Shown: positions 34,853-44,448, counted from the first letter of the stretch. The stretch is DNA of 64,000 nucleotides from Acidimicrobiaceae bacterium (GCA_024641655.1 JAHECR010000001.1:299161-363160); one strand, 5' to 3'. Translations and numbers: made by a program. The notes: generated by a model not told the origin, from the letters alone.

Positions 34853-37162
34853 TCAGTCCGTGGCGATGATGCCGCGGCCCAGGTAGTCGTCGATGGTGGG
34901 GTCGTCGTAACCGAGCCACGCCATGATCTCGAGGGTGTGCTGGCCCCGAACCAGAGGCGGTCCGTGTACGACGCTGGGAGTGTCGCTGAAGCGCATCAGC
35001 TGCCCAACCTGGCGGAGCCGGCCCGCGGTCGGGTGCACCAGGTCGGCGACGAGACCCAGCCGCAAGTTCTCCTCGTCGTTGAGGACCGACTCGCCGTCGA
35101 AGGTGTTGACCGACACCTCTGCAGGCACGCCTACAGCGTCGAATGCCCGTCGCCACTGCAACGCGGTGAGCCTCGTGAACTCCGTCTCGCAGAGCTGCTC
35201 GAGCTCACGCGTGTTGGCCCTGCGGCGATCGGCGGAGGCGAAACGCGGGTCGTGCTCGAGGTCGGGCCGGCCGAGCACCACGCAGAACTTCTGCCAGTGC
35301 TCCGCCAACGGGGCCGCAACCTGGATCCAGCCGTCTGCGGTCTGGTAGAGCCGGTAGAGCGCGCCGGTACCCGTCTGGCTCCTGTTCATCTTGGGAGGTT
35401 CGATCGCGCCCGAGTCGGTGAGGTGCACCGCCCCTTTGGCATAGAGCGCAGCGTTGAGCAGCGACGTCCAGACCTCCTGGCCCTCGCCGGTCCGGTCACG
35501 GTGCGCCAACGCCAGCAGGACCGCGACGACCGATGCCATGGCGTTGGTCGTGTCGGTGTGCCCGAAGCGGTAGTACAGGGGGGTGTTGCCCTCCTCGGCG
35601 GGGCCCTGGTCCCACTCCCAGCCGGTCAGTGCCTGCGACAATGAGTCGTTACCGCCGAGGTGCGACAGCGGCCCTTCGGGCCCGTACATGTACGAGTTGC
35701 AGTAGATGATGTCGGGCTTGATCTGCCGCAGACTCTGGTAGTCGATACCGAGACGCTCGGCGACACCTTTGACCATGTTGTGGTGCACCACATCGGTGCG
35801 CGCGGCCAGGGCCCGGACGACCTCGGCGCCCTCGGGCGTCTTCAGGTCGACGAGCAACGACCGCTTGCCCTGCTCACATCCGAGGAGGACCGAGCTGCGA
35901 GCCAGCATCTCCGTGCCGGGATCGGTCTGAGGTGTCGCGACCTTGATGACGTCGGCGCCCAGACCGGCGAGGAGCATAGCCCCGAAGGGGCCGGCGAAGG
36001 CCCGCCCGAAATCGAGCACCCTGATCCCGTCGAGGGGGAAGCGGTGGTCGCCGTCACGATCGGTCGCCGTCACGATCGGCGCCGGTCGCGGCTCGGCGAA
36101 CACCTCGTCGGTGTGCTGCCCGACCGCCGGACGCGGCCGCGGCGGATTGGGGGGGTTCCGGCTCAGCCGGAAGGGCATGCCCACCTGGGTCGTCGGTCCG
36201 ACCTCGGGATCATCCACGGTGACGGCCATCTCGTTGAACACCACCTGCTCGTGCGCGAAGGCCTCTCGGGTCGGCATCAGCTCGGCAGCCTGGAAGAGAT
36301 CATCATGGAGCAGCTTCATGATGTCGGCCCGTTTGCGGGTGCGGTAGATCTCGGCCATCGCGGGGTAGATCCGGTCGGGCGGGGTGTCGAGGGGGATTTC
36401 GAAGATGGCGTGGATGGTCGCCCCCCGCTTCTGGGTGGATCCGGCCAGCGACTGGATCCAGCCGTCCTCGCACCTGATGACCTCGGGCTGATGCACACCA
36501 GGCGGGTAGGTCTTGGTCATCACCCCCTGCCACTCGTCTTGTCGGTGCTCGGCGTGGACCCACAGCATGGTCGTGAACGCGAGGACACCTTGGTAGAGCG
36601 ATGTCTCGACGCGCTGGCCGCGCCCGGTGACGGCCCTCGCGTGGAGGGCACCGAGGATCGCGATGGGGACCAGGTAGCTCGCGGCCACGCTCGGAAGTGG
36701 TGCCGCCAGGAACGACGGGCCGGGACGCCAGGCCTGCTGTTCCCATTGCTGACCCGACCGTGCCTGCACCAGTGCGTCCCATCCCGGCCGGTGTGCGTGG
36801 CGACTGTCCGATGGGTAGGCGGGTACGGCGCAGTAGACGAGGTGCGGCGACCGTCCGGCAAGCGTGTCGTAATCGAGCCCGAGTCGAGCCATGACCCCGG
36901 GAGCGAAGCCCTCGACCACGACGTCGGCGGTGTCGACCAGTTCGAGGAACCGGTCCCGGCCGGTCGTGGTCTTGAGATCGAGCTCGACCGATCGGCGGCT
37001 GCGATCCCAGACGCGCGCCGACGGGTCGTCGCGCCAGCGGTCGCCGCCAGGGCGCTCGATCTTCACCACGTCTGCTCCGTGCTCAGCGAGCAGCAGCACG
37101 CCGGCAGGTCCCGCCATGCCCCGGGTCAGATCGAGGACCCGAACCCCCTCGAGGACTGTCAT
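34853..37162 (-). CDS. Tandem-domain CaiB/BaiF (family III) CoA-transferase
   Basis: A 769-residue protein with two family III modules: LEGVRVLDLTRGMAGPAG at the start and LDGIRVLDFGRAFAGPFG at about residue 380. Module 2 keeps the catalytic Asp (RFGHTDTTNAM). Module 1 has APLPSVAA at the equivalent place, Ser replacing Asp, as in the 10439 protein. The two proteins are clear homologues and both have the shared 17-bp palindrome upstream. The start is ATG 37162. The 3' end lies 5 bp from the REP half-element. Confidence 0.88.
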   Translation of the reverse strand: MTVLEGVRVLDLTRGMAGPAGVLLLAEHGADVVKIERPGGDRWRDDPSARVWDRSRRSVELDLKTTTGRDRFLELVDTADVVVEGFAPGVMARLGLDYDTLAGRSPHLVYCAVPAYPSDSRHAHRPGWDALVQARSGQQWEQQAWRPGPSFLAAPLPSVAASYLVPIAILGALHARAVTGRGQRVETSLYQGVLAFTTMLWVHAEHRQDEWQGVMTKTYPPGVHQPEVIRCEDGWIQSLAGSTQKRGATIHAIFEIPLDTPPDRIYPAMAEIYRTRKRADIMKLLHDDLFQAAELMPTREAFAHEQVVFNEMAVTVDDPEVGPTTQVGMPFRLSRNPPNPPRPRPAVGQHTDEVFAEPRPAPIVTATDRDGDHRFPLDGIRVLDFGRAFAGPFGAMLLAGLGADVIKVATPQTDPGTEMLARSSVLLGCEQGKRSLLVDLKTPEGAEVVRALAARTDVVHHNMVKGVAERLGIDYQSLRQIKPDIIYCNSYMYGPEGPLSHLGGNDSLSQALTGWEWDQGPAEEGNTPLYYRFGHTDTTNAMASVVAVLLALAHRDRTGEGQEVWTSLLNAALYAKGAVHLTDSGAIEPPKMNRSQTGTGALYRLYQTADGWIQVAAPLAEHWQKFCVVLGRPDLEHDPRFASADRRRANTRELEQLCETEFTRLTALQWRRAFDAVGVPAEVSVNTFDGESVLNDEENLRLGLVADLVHPTAGRLRQVGQLMRFSDTPSVVHGPPLVRGQHTLEIMAWLGYDDPTIDDYLGRGIIATD

Positions 37163-37200
37163 CGTAACGCTCCCCCGTCCAGTCGTTCTGCGTGGCGAAC

Positions 37201-37631
37201 CTAGCCCAACGGCGCCGGGCACGTGCCAGGCACCGACGAGGCGGCTAAGCCATCGGGGCCGGCGGTTTGCGGCTCTGGAGGCTCGGCACCGGACAACAGC
37301 GCGAGAGCGTCGGCGCCGCCGTCGAGAAGGCGGTTGAACAGCCGCATCACGCGCCACCCTGCAGTCGTTCGAGTGAGGTCGCGCCGGTTCGCCGCGACGC
37401 GTTCGGCGACCCACCGGCCGTCACCGTGCACGAACAGGACCGAGTAGTTGACCGCCACGGCCCGGTCGCCGTCGACGGTTATGCGCGCCGGCCCGAGCGT
37501 GTGGGCACTGCCGGCGGCGGCCCGTACCCGGCGATCAGCTGCGCCATCTCCGCTTCGTCATCGAGGAGACGCACCCGACGCTCGAGCTCGTCGAGCCTGG
37601 CCAGGAGCGCACCGACACGCGCGTCGTCCAC
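37201..37631 (-). pseudogene. SnoaL-like (NTF2-fold) gene with internal deletion
   Basis: The N-terminal helix (VGALLARLDELERRVRLLDDE, shown in part, then AQLIAGYGP) and the C-terminal strands (HTLGPARITVDGDRAVAVNY, GWRVMRLFNRLLDGGADA) of one SnoaL-like protein lie in different frames. The roughly 90 central residues expected between them are absent (junction about 37510-37530). The C-terminal tail runs into the 17-bp palindrome (VPGTCPAPLG). Product function is lost. It probably formed an operon with the nitroreductase. Confidence 0.65.
37218..37234. repeat. 17-bp imperfect palindrome, second copy
   Basis: It fits GGYACGTGCCAGGYACC, with Y=C here. It lies 56 bp upstream of the tandem CoA-transferase start and inside the tail of the SnoaL-like remnant. 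See 12761-12777. Confidence 0.5.
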
Positions 37632-37636
37632 GGTCC

Positions 37637-38242
37637 CTAGTCGTGGTTCGCCGAACTCTGCCAACGCGAGGGTGCCCCCCAGGCGTCGGCGAACACCACC
37701 TCCTGGACGGGCTGGCGACTGGCGACGCCCCAGCGTCCCAACGGATAGCCCATCGGCAGCGCCGCGATCAGCTCGAGCCCGGCGTCAGCGGGCACCCCGA
37801 CGATCGCGTCGACGTCATCTTTGGCACGGGTCAACAACGTCGTGAACGTCGACCCCACCCCTTCGGCGCGGGCCGCGAGGCACATCGACCACAGCGCCGG
37901 CGCGAGGATCATCTGCGATCCCGGCGGCCCGTAGCCACAGATCAGCAGCGGCACATCTTCGAAGTGGTCGTGGAGGTACTGCGACGATCGTGCCTGGATC
38001 TCGGAGTGATACAGGGTCGGCACCACCTCGAGGAGCTGGTCACGGGTGGTTCGCCACAGCTCCGCGAGACGACCCATGACGGCGCGATCGGTGACCACGA
38101 CGAAGCGCCACGTCTGCACCGCGCCGGGCGCAGGTGCGCGCACCCCGGCGTCGAGGATGCGGGCGACCACCTCGTCGGGAACGGGGTCGGGACGCAGACG
38201 ACGCATCGCCCTGGTCGTGAACAAGGCTTCGTGTAGGTCCAC
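37637..38242 (-). CDS. Nitroreductase-family protein
   Basis: A 201-residue FMN-dependent oxidoreductase of the nitroreductase fold. FTTRAMRRLRPDPVPDEVV is the FMN-phosphate-binding N-terminus, APAPGAVQTWRFVVV the following helix/strand, and AARAEGVGSTFTTLL and MGYPLGRWG the C-terminal landmarks. The start is GTG 38242 with GAGGAGA upstream. Members reduce nitro groups, quinones or enones using NAD(P)H. The SnoaL-like remnant follows after 5 bases on the same strand. The 38243-38418 gap shows nothing recognised. Confidence 0.9.
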   Translation of the reverse strand: MDLHEALFTTRAMRRLRPDPVPDEVVARILDAGVRAPAPGAVQTWRFVVVTDRAVMGRLAELWRTTRDQLLEVVPTLYHSEIQARSSQYLHDHFEDVPLLICGYGPPGSQMILAPALWSMCLAARAEGVGSTFTTLLTRAKDDVDAIVGVPADAGLELIAALPMGYPLGRWGVASRQPVQEVVFADAWGAPSRWQSSANHD

Positions 38243-38418
38243 GTTGCTCTCCTCGCCTCGGTCGGAGGCCTCGACGAGGCAACACCCTAGTGGTCGGTCC
38301 CGGGCCGGTCGCACGGAGGCGGGGCCGGGGCACCTGCGCCTCGGCGCGGCGACAGCGCGCTGGGCTAAGAATGGGGCCGAGCAACGTGTGAAGAACGACC
38401 TCGACCGAGGAGCACCCC

Positions 38419-38844
38419 ATGTCCGGCACCGATGTGCTGTACCCGCCTTTGCCGCAGCCGGACCCGCTGACCCAGTTCTTCTGGGACGGGGTCAGCGAAC
38501 ACCGCCTCGTCATCCTGCGTTGTGACGCCTGCGGCTTCTACCTGCATCTGCCGAAGGTCGTGTGCCGCAACTGCCTGTCGACGTCGCTCACCCCCACCGA
38601 GGTCTCCGGCCGCGGCATCCTCAGCACCTGGACGATCCCGATGCAGCCGTTCGACCCCTACTACCAGTCGCAGGTCCCCTACGTCCTCGCCGTTGTCGAG
38701 CTCGAGGAGCAACCGAACCTGAAGCTCGTCACCAACATCGTCGACTGCGCCGAGGAGGACCTGCGCATCGACATGCCCGTCGAGGTCACCTTCCGTGAGG
38801 TTGCGCCCGGCTGCATCCTTCCCCTCTTCGCCCCGACCGCCTGA
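38419..38844 (+). CDS. DUF35 (Zn-ribbon/OB-fold) protein
   Basis: A 141-residue protein with LTQFFWDGVSEHRLVILRC, the Zn ribbon CDACGFYLHLPKVVCRNC and an OB fold (GILSTWTIPMQPFDPYY, VPYVLAVVELEEQ). It is very similar to the DUF35 proteins at 14186 and 58311. It is 13 bp upstream of its thiolase-like partner. It probably presents acyl-CoA to the lyase. Confidence 0.9.
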   Translation: MSGTDVLYPPLPQPDPLTQFFWDGVSEHRLVILRCDACGFYLHLPKVVCRNCLSTSLTPTEVSGRGILSTWTIPMQPFDPYYQSQVPYVLAVVELEEQPNLKLVTNIVDCAEEDLRIDMPVEVTFREVAPGCILPLFAPTA

Positions 38845-38857
38845 GCCAGGAGCCACC

Positions 38858-40012
38858 ATGCCCATCACCCACCACGACGTCGCCATCGCCGGCGTCGGCT
38901 ACTCGCAGGTCGGGCGCCGACTTCCGCTGAGCGACGACGAGCTCGTTCGCCAGGCGATCACCGCCGCCATGGCCGACGCAGGGATGACGCCCGACGACAT
39001 CGACGGGATTTCGACCAACGGTGGCAACGCCATGTCCATGGGCCACCTCCTCGGCATGATGCCCCTCGACTACTACTTCACCTCGAGTGGCCTCGCACCT
39101 GCCTTCGTGGAACCCGCCGTGATGGCCATCTCCGCGGTCGCGTCCGGCCTCGCCCACACGGTCGTGGCCGTCCGTCTGATCCGCCAGATGGGGGGAGCCA
39201 ATCGGGGCCCGGCGACCGCACCGACCGGCCCTCCGGAGCCCGTCCACGTCGGCGGCGACCAGCAGTTCAGCGCTCCGTTCGGTACCGGTGCCGCAGCGGC
39301 AACGATCGGCGGCTTCGAGATGACCCGCTACATGCAGCAATACGGCGTCACCGAGGCGCAGTTCGGCAGTCACGTCGTGAACCAGCGCTATCACGCATCG
39401 TTGAATCCCGAGGCCATCCTGCGTGACCCGCTCACGGTGGCCGACTACCTCGACTCCCGGTATGTCTCGAAGCCGCTGCGCCTTCTCGACTGTGACTATC
39501 CGATCGACTCGTCCTCCGCAGTGATCTTCACCACCCGTGAACGCGCCGGCGACTGGGCCAAGAAGCCCGTGAACGTCGAGGCCTACGCGTACTCGGCGGT
39601 CCGCGACTTCGACATGTCGCTGCTCGACGATTTCACCAGCAATGCCTGCAAGCACGTCGGTGACACCCTCTGGTCACGCACCGACCTGACGCCCGCCGAC
39701 CTGGACTGCGCTCAGCTCTACGACGGCTTCACGGTCATCACGTTCCAGTGGCTCGAGGGTCTCGGCATCTGCGGGCCCGGCGAGGCCGCCGGGTTCATCG
39801 AGGCCGGCAACACCCGCCTCGGGGGCAGCCTGCCGGTCAACACCGACGGCGGCGCGTGCAACATGGGACGCCGCCACGGCGCCAACTTCTGCATCGAGTC
39901 GGTCCAGCAGATCCGCGGCGAATGCGGACCGCGGCAGATCCCCGATGCCGAGGTGGCCGTGTGGTCCAACGCCGTCGGCGTGTTCGGCGGAGCGGTGCTG
40001 CTGACTGCCTGA
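38858..40012 (+). CDS. Thiolase-like (SCP-x/Ltp2 type) protein, DUF35 partner
   Basis: A 384-residue thiolase-fold protein (HDVAVAGVGYSQVG-type N-terminus). It lacks the nucleophilic Cys (MAISAVASGLAHTVVAVR). QLYDGFTVITFQWLEGLG and NTDGGACNMGRRHGANF are shared with the 12788 and 58761 paralogues. A probable lyase with the adjacent DUF35 protein. The start is ATG 38858 behind CAGGAG. A hairpin terminator follows. Confidence 0.86.
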   Translation: MPITHHDVAIAGVGYSQVGRRLPLSDDELVRQAITAAMADAGMTPDDIDGISTNGGNAMSMGHLLGMMPLDYYFTSSGLAPAFVEPAVMAISAVASGLAHTVVAVRLIRQMGGANRGPATAPTGPPEPVHVGGDQQFSAPFGTGAAAATIGGFEMTRYMQQYGVTEAQFGSHVVNQRYHASLNPEAILRDPLTVADYLDSRYVSKPLRLLDCDYPIDSSSAVIFTTRERAGDWAKKPVNVEAYAYSAVRDFDMSLLDDFTSNACKHVGDTLWSRTDLTPADLDCAQLYDGFTVITFQWLEGLGICGPGEAAGFIEAGNTRLGGSLPVNTDGGACNMGRRHGANFCIESVQQIRGECGPRQIPDAEVAVWSNAVGVFGGAVLLTA

Positions 40013-40019
40013 AGCACGC

Positions 40020-40051
40020 CTCGGGGCGACCGCGTCGGCGGCCGCCCCGAG
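40020..40051. terminator. Bidirectional hairpin terminator
   Basis: CTCGGGGCG (40020-40028) pairs with CGCCCCGAG (40043-40051) between the convergent thiolase-like and amidohydrolase genes. Confidence 0.6.
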
Positions 40052-40071
40052 CGCGTACTCGATGGCGAGTC

Positions 40072-41208
40072 CTACAGGTGGTACAGCCGGGTCACGTTGC
40101 CCGACGCGATCTTCTCGACGTGATCGGCGGGGAGATTGCTGAAGTGGGTCTCGAGGATCTCGCGGCTGTTGGGCCAGGTGCTGTCGGGGTGTGGGTAGTC
40201 GGTGGCCCACATGAGGTTGTCGACACCGACCTTGTCGAGGAGTTGGACTCCGACGAGGTCCTGCTCGAAGGTGGCTGCCATGTTGCGGTACCAGTAGAAG
40301 CTGGGCTTCTCGCTGATCGCCTTCTCCGGGAACGTGTCCCAGCCGTGGTTGTCGACCATGGTGTCGAGCCGCTCGAGGAAGTACGGAATCCAGCCGATGC
40401 CCGCTTCGACCAGCACGACGCGCAGGTCGGGGAAGCGCTCGAGCACACCGCTGACGGTCCACCCAGCGAGACACTCCGCCATGAAGATCGGCGGCAGCGA
40501 CTGGAAGATGCCCTTGAAAGGCGTGGGATCCTCGGGCATGACCTGGGCCATGAGATAGGTGCTGGCACCCACGTGCTGGCTCAGCGGGACGCCGGTCTCG
40601 GACAGGATCGCCCACAGCGGGTCGTAGGACGCGTCCCAGTAGGGGGCGGCGCCCATCTCGCGTGGCACGAGCGGCACCTGGACGGCCTTGCCGTTCTCGG
40701 CGACGATCCGCTCGACCTCCGCGACGGAAGCGGCGACGTCGTTGATGGGCAGCGAGTAGACCGGCATCAGTCGTTTCGGGTCGATCGAGGCCCATTGCAT
40801 CGCCGCGGAGTTCACCGCCTTGGTCACCTGGACCCGCTCAGCCGGAGCGAGTGCCGCGGCAGCGGCCAGGCCCGGGGCACCGACGTAGAGGATCTCGGCC
40901 TCGACGGTGTCGACGTCCATGTCGGTCAATCTGGCGACGGGATCATGGTCGCCCTCGCGACCGGCGGCAGGCCAGGGCGCACCCTTGCCGAAGTTCGGCA
41001 TGCCCGCGCCCAGACCCTGGGCCTGACGTTCCTTCTTGAGCTCGGCCTGTTTGACCTTCTGCGGCTTGGCCTCGAGCATCCTGGCGGCGAGCGCCGCTTC
41101 TGCTTCGGAGACCTTCGCACTCAACGCCGCCGGCAGGTGCTGATGCACGAGATCGGCCGGAATGGTGACGTGTGAATCAGCCGAGATGATGCGGAACTGT
41201 TCCCCCAT
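40072..41208 (-). CDS. Amidohydrolase family 2
   Basis: A 378-residue metal-dependent hydrolase of a second subgroup, beginning FRIISADSHVTIPADLV. Metal-site elements are ISADSHV, PLSQHVGAST and ATDYPHPDSTWPNS. An insertion rich in Lys/Glu (residues about 35-60) follows the first strand. The start is ATG 41208. It is a close paralogue of the protein at 43159, with two VOC genes between them on the same strand, an arrangement that suggests duplication around a VOC pair. The substrate is unknown. Confidence 0.87.
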   Translation of the reverse strand: MGEQFRIISADSHVTIPADLVHQHLPAALSAKVSEAEAALAARMLEAKPQKVKQAELKKERQAQGLGAGMPNFGKGAPWPAAGREGDHDPVARLTDMDVDTVEAEILYVGAPGLAAAAALAPAERVQVTKAVNSAAMQWASIDPKRLMPVYSLPINDVAASVAEVERIVAENGKAVQVPLVPREMGAAPYWDASYDPLWAILSETGVPLSQHVGASTYLMAQVMPEDPTPFKGIFQSLPPIFMAECLAGWTVSGVLERFPDLRVVLVEAGIGWIPYFLERLDTMVDNHGWDTFPEKAISEKPSFYWYRNMAATFEQDLVGVQLLDKVGVDNLMWATDYPHPDSTWPNSREILETHFSNLPADHVEKIASGNVTRLYHL

Positions 41209-41356
41209 GGATACCAACCCCCTGGTTGTGATGGTGCGCCGGACGTGACCGACACCACAGCACAGTAACTGGTCATGGTTTGGGCTGCTCGGCGGCGGGT
41301 CGCGCCAAGCCGGCTCCCGCCGCTCTGCGGCCGGTTGGCCGACCACGAACGATGCG

Positions 41357-42199
41357 TCAGCGTTGCACCCAGTCGATCTCGAGGCCGACGGTGTCGGCGG
41401 GCTCGGTGGTGAGGAGCCCGTCCGCCCGGGGAATCACGCCGATGGAGGCATCACCGAGCGCGGCGCGGGTGCGCTCGAGATCGTCGACCCCGAGCGCGAA
41501 CGAGTGCACGTGGGGACCGCGTTCGCGCAGCGGCCGGGCATAGCGGCTCGCGTCGCTCAGAGGGCTGACGAGGCGCACGACGATGTCGCCGACCTGGACA
41601 TCGAGGGTGCGCTCCACCTCGGTCGATCCCGCGGGGAGCCCGGTGACGACCTCGGCCTCCATGACGTCCGTGATCCACGCGGCTGCCGCCTCGACATCGG
41701 TGACGACGCCGGTGGTCCATGCCATCGACACCGTGCCCAGCGTGCCCGGGCGCGCAGTCACGAGTGCTGCGTCGCGCGGCATCTTGCCGTCGCACCACTC
41801 CCACAGCAGCCCGAAGGTGTGACGCGGGTGCATGAAGAAGAACCGGCCGGAGACGTTGACCGAGATGATCTCGATGTCGCGATCACGCAGGAAGTGCTCG
41901 GCGCTCCAGTTGTCATCGATTTCCCACGCCCACGACTGCACGCCAGGGCCATATCGGTCGAGGAACCGGGCCACGACTCCCCCGCTGAGCAGGATCACCG
42001 GATAGCCGCCCAGCCACAGGATCTCGGTGTCGGTCCCGGCCAGGCTCCCTGCGTCGCGCTCGGGTAGCTTCTCCGCCATGCGATCGCTGCCGGGCCGCGA
42101 CGCGGCACCGAGCTTCTCCTGCAACCACGCCGACGTCGCGTGACGATCGCGGACCGCCAACGCGAGGCGATGGAAGTTCCGGGGCTCGATGCGATTCAC
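41357..42199 (-). CDS. VOC-family (glyoxalase/extradiol dioxygenase fold) protein
   Basis: A 280-residue protein with two betaalphabetabetabeta modules: the first starts FHRLALAVRDRHATSAWLQE, the second about residue 157 (GTVSMAWTTGVVTDVEAAAAW). Scattered His/Glu (for example HPRHTFGLLWEW) could bind metal but no definitive dioxygenase triad was assigned. It is 72 bp downstream of a second VOC gene and upstream of an amidohydrolase; together they may process a ring-derived acid. A dehydratase or isomerase role is equally possible. Confidence 0.78.
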   Translation of the reverse strand: MNRIEPRNFHRLALAVRDRHATSAWLQEKLGAASRPGSDRMAEKLPERDAGSLAGTDTEILWLGGYPVILLSGGVVARFLDRYGPGVQSWAWEIDDNWSAEHFLRDRDIEIISVNVSGRFFFMHPRHTFGLLWEWCDGKMPRDAALVTARPGTLGTVSMAWTTGVVTDVEAAAAWITDVMEAEVVTGLPAGSTEVERTLDVQVGDIVVRLVSPLSDASRYARPLRERGPHVHSFALGVDDLERTRAALGDASIGVIPRADGLLTTEPADTVGLEIDWVQR

Positions 42200-42271
42200 G
42201 AAGGACTCCTGCTGCTCGACGTCAGTTCCTCGACCGAGGGTCCTCGACGGACGGTTCCTCGACGGACACAG

Positions 42272-43129
42272 TCACCAGTCGCGGAACGAGGTTTCGGTGA
42301 AGCGGAACCGCGCTCCGTGGGCGTCGTCGGGGTCAACCACGAGGTGACCGGGCCCAGGGCGCTCGACGCGGAGCCCGCACGCCTGGAGATGGCGCGCCGC
42401 TGCTTCGATGTCGCCGACCTCGAAGGTCACCGCGTGCATGATCTCGCCGTTCGCCGCGAGATCGGCCGCCGGCGGCGCTGCCGGATCGGTGGGTTCGGCG
42501 ACCTCGACCACGACGGATGGACCCAGCGCCAGGAAGGTGGACGCGGTGCCGAAGGGCGTCGAGGCGGTTTCGTGGGCGACCGGCGCGCAGAAGGCATCGG
42601 CCAGTGCCGGGGTCCGTGCGGCTCGGTTCGCGGTGAGGACCGTGACCCAGGCAGGTCCCAGCAGACCGAGGGGATGGTCGTCGCGCCAGAACCGGGAGGA
42701 CCAGCCATCGACGAGCCGCGGGTCTTCCTCGATGCGCGGAGCCCACAGCTCGTAGAGCCCGGGAAAGTCGCGGGGTTTGGTCCAGATCTCGTCTCGGAGC
42801 CCCTCCACTGGCCCTCCACGCGCACCGTTGAGCGCGTACCCGAGGCCATCCATGTGCGTCATGAACTCGTCGGGGCCCTCGACGTGCACGGCCAGCGAGT
42901 GCAGGTGCGTGCCGAACTTGGCGCGGAACCTCGCGGCAGCAGTGGGTACCTCGGTTGGCATCAGGGGCATGAGCACGACATCACCGATCGCGAGCAGCGC
43001 GAGGTGCGTGCCCATCATCTCGCTGCGTTGGAACACCACGGGCGAGAACAATCGCTCGTACCACGCCACCGATTCGTCGAGGTCGTCGACGACATGGGTG
43101 ATGTGGAAGACGTCGGTGATGTGGAACAT
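42272..43129 (-). CDS. VOC-family protein, two modules
   Basis: A 285-residue protein beginning MFHITDVFHITHVVDDLDES. The first module contains THLHSLAVHVEG, and the second begins about residue 165 (GPAWVTVLTANRAAR). It ends with GHLVVDPDDAHGARFRFTE, a typical closing strand with acidic metal-ligand positions. It is 29 bp downstream of an amidohydrolase gene and 72 bp upstream of the other VOC gene. The biochemical activity is not assignable from sequence alone. Confidence 0.78.
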   Translation of the reverse strand: MFHITDVFHITHVVDDLDESVAWYERLFSPVVFQRSEMMGTHLALLAIGDVVLMPLMPTEVPTAAARFRAKFGTHLHSLAVHVEGPDEFMTHMDGLGYALNGARGGPVEGLRDEIWTKPRDFPGLYELWAPRIEEDPRLVDGWSSRFWRDDHPLGLLGPAWVTVLTANRAARTPALADAFCAPVAHETASTPFGTASTFLALGPSVVVEVAEPTDPAAPPAADLAANGEIMHAVTFEVGDIEAAARHLQACGLRVERPGPGHLVVDPDDAHGARFRFTETSFRDW

Positions 43130-43158
43130 GGCGAGGTGAGCCGAGCCGACGCGCGCTG

Positions 43159-44286
43159 CTACAGCCCGTACATGCGCGCCGCGTTGCCACCAACGATCGC
43201 CCGCATCTCGTCTGGATCGATGCCTGCGAAGTGCTCCTGGATCACCTGCTGGGACTCGGGCCATGTCGAATCGGGGTGCGGGTAGTCGGTAGCCCACAGG
43301 AGGTTCTCCACGCCGATGCGATCGCGCAGGTAGACCCCGAGCTCGTCCTCTTCGAAGGTGGCGGCCATGTTTCGTCGCCAGTAGAAGCTCGGAAGCTCCG
43401 AGATCGGCATGTCGAAGTGGTCCCAACCATGACGGTGCTTCATGCGGTCGAGCCGCTCGAGCATGTAGGGGATCCATCCGAGCCCCGACTCCACCAGGAC
43501 CACGTTCAGGTCGGGGTGGCGTTCGAAGATCCCCGAGACGAGCCAGCCGGCAAGGGATTCCGACATGAAGATGGGCGGGAGCGACTGCATGATGCCCTTT
43601 GGCGGCGTCGGATCGTGCGCCCCGGTCCCCTCGAGCAGGTACGACATGATGCCGACGTGCTGGCTGATCGTGAGCCCCCGCTCGGCGATGGTGGCCCAGA
43701 GCGGGTCGTAGACCTTGTCCCAGTAGGGGGCGAACCCCAGATCGAGCGGGTACAGCGGCAGCTGGAGGGCGCGCGCGCCCTCATCGGCGAGTCGCTCGAC
43801 CTCCGCCACCGCGAATGCGATGTCGTGGATGGGCACCAGGTACACGGCGAGCAGCCGCTTGGGGTCATGAGAGGCGAACTCGACGGCCGCGCTGTTCCAC
43901 GCCTGGAAGGTCGCCGCGATCGCGGCGTCCGAGCCGGCTTCATAGAAGTCGGCTCCGCCCTGGACGTCGGTGTAGAGCACCTCGGCCTCGACCTGGTCGA
44001 GATCCATGTCCTGCAGTCGCGCCACGGGATCGTGGGCACCGGGACGGCCTGCGGCCTCCCACGGCCGCTCACGGGCGCCATCGAGGAAGCTCTTGGTCGG
44101 CGTCTCCTGTTGGCCCTCGGCCTGCTTGCGCAACTTGTGCGGCTTCTGCTCGACCATCTTCTGGAACGCGCGCATCCGTCCGTCGAGAAACGCCTGGTGG
44201 TGCTCCCTGGCCATGTTGGCCAGGACCCGGTCCTGTTGGATGTCGACGTGTGAATCGGCGGAGATGATCCGTACCGGATCGGCCAT
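43159..44286 (-). CDS. Amidohydrolase family 2
   Basis: A 375-residue protein, VRIISADSHVDIQQDRVLA at the N-terminus, with the Lys/Gln-rich insertion (FQKMVEQKPHKLRKQAEGQQ), TISQHVGIMSYLL and ATDYPHPDSTWPES. It is a paralogue of the 40072 protein. The start is ATG 44286 behind AAGGGGGA. It is the first gene of the amidohydrolase-VOC-VOC-amidohydrolase cluster. Upstream lies the 23-bp tandem repeat array separating it from the divergent oxidoreductase gene. Confidence 0.87.
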   Translation of the reverse strand: MADPVRIISADSHVDIQQDRVLANMAREHHQAFLDGRMRAFQKMVEQKPHKLRKQAEGQQETPTKSFLDGARERPWEAAGRPGAHDPVARLQDMDLDQVEAEVLYTDVQGGADFYEAGSDAAIAATFQAWNSAAVEFASHDPKRLLAVYLVPIHDIAFAVAEVERLADEGARALQLPLYPLDLGFAPYWDKVYDPLWATIAERGLTISQHVGIMSYLLEGTGAHDPTPPKGIMQSLPPIFMSESLAGWLVSGIFERHPDLNVVLVESGLGWIPYMLERLDRMKHRHGWDHFDMPISELPSFYWRRNMAATFEEDELGVYLRDRIGVENLLWATDYPHPDSTWPESQQVIQEHFAGIDPDEMRAIVGGNAARMYGL

Positions 44287-44448
44287 GTGTCGTTCCCCCT
44301 TGTTCGTGTCCCCCCGGACCCGCCCGAGCGTAGGGGCCGCGACGACGGCGAGCAACGGCGACGGGCCGTCGCGTGAGCGGCCCGGAGAGTCCCGACGGGC
44401 GCGGCGCGAAGGATCAGGGCAGGACGATGCGGGAAGCGCAGCCCCGTT

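Noticed and set aside
34937-37204. Long plus-strand open frames opposite the tandem CoA-transferase
   Set aside because: Low-complexity Arg/Gly/Asp-rich translations with no family features; shadows of a GC-rich gene.
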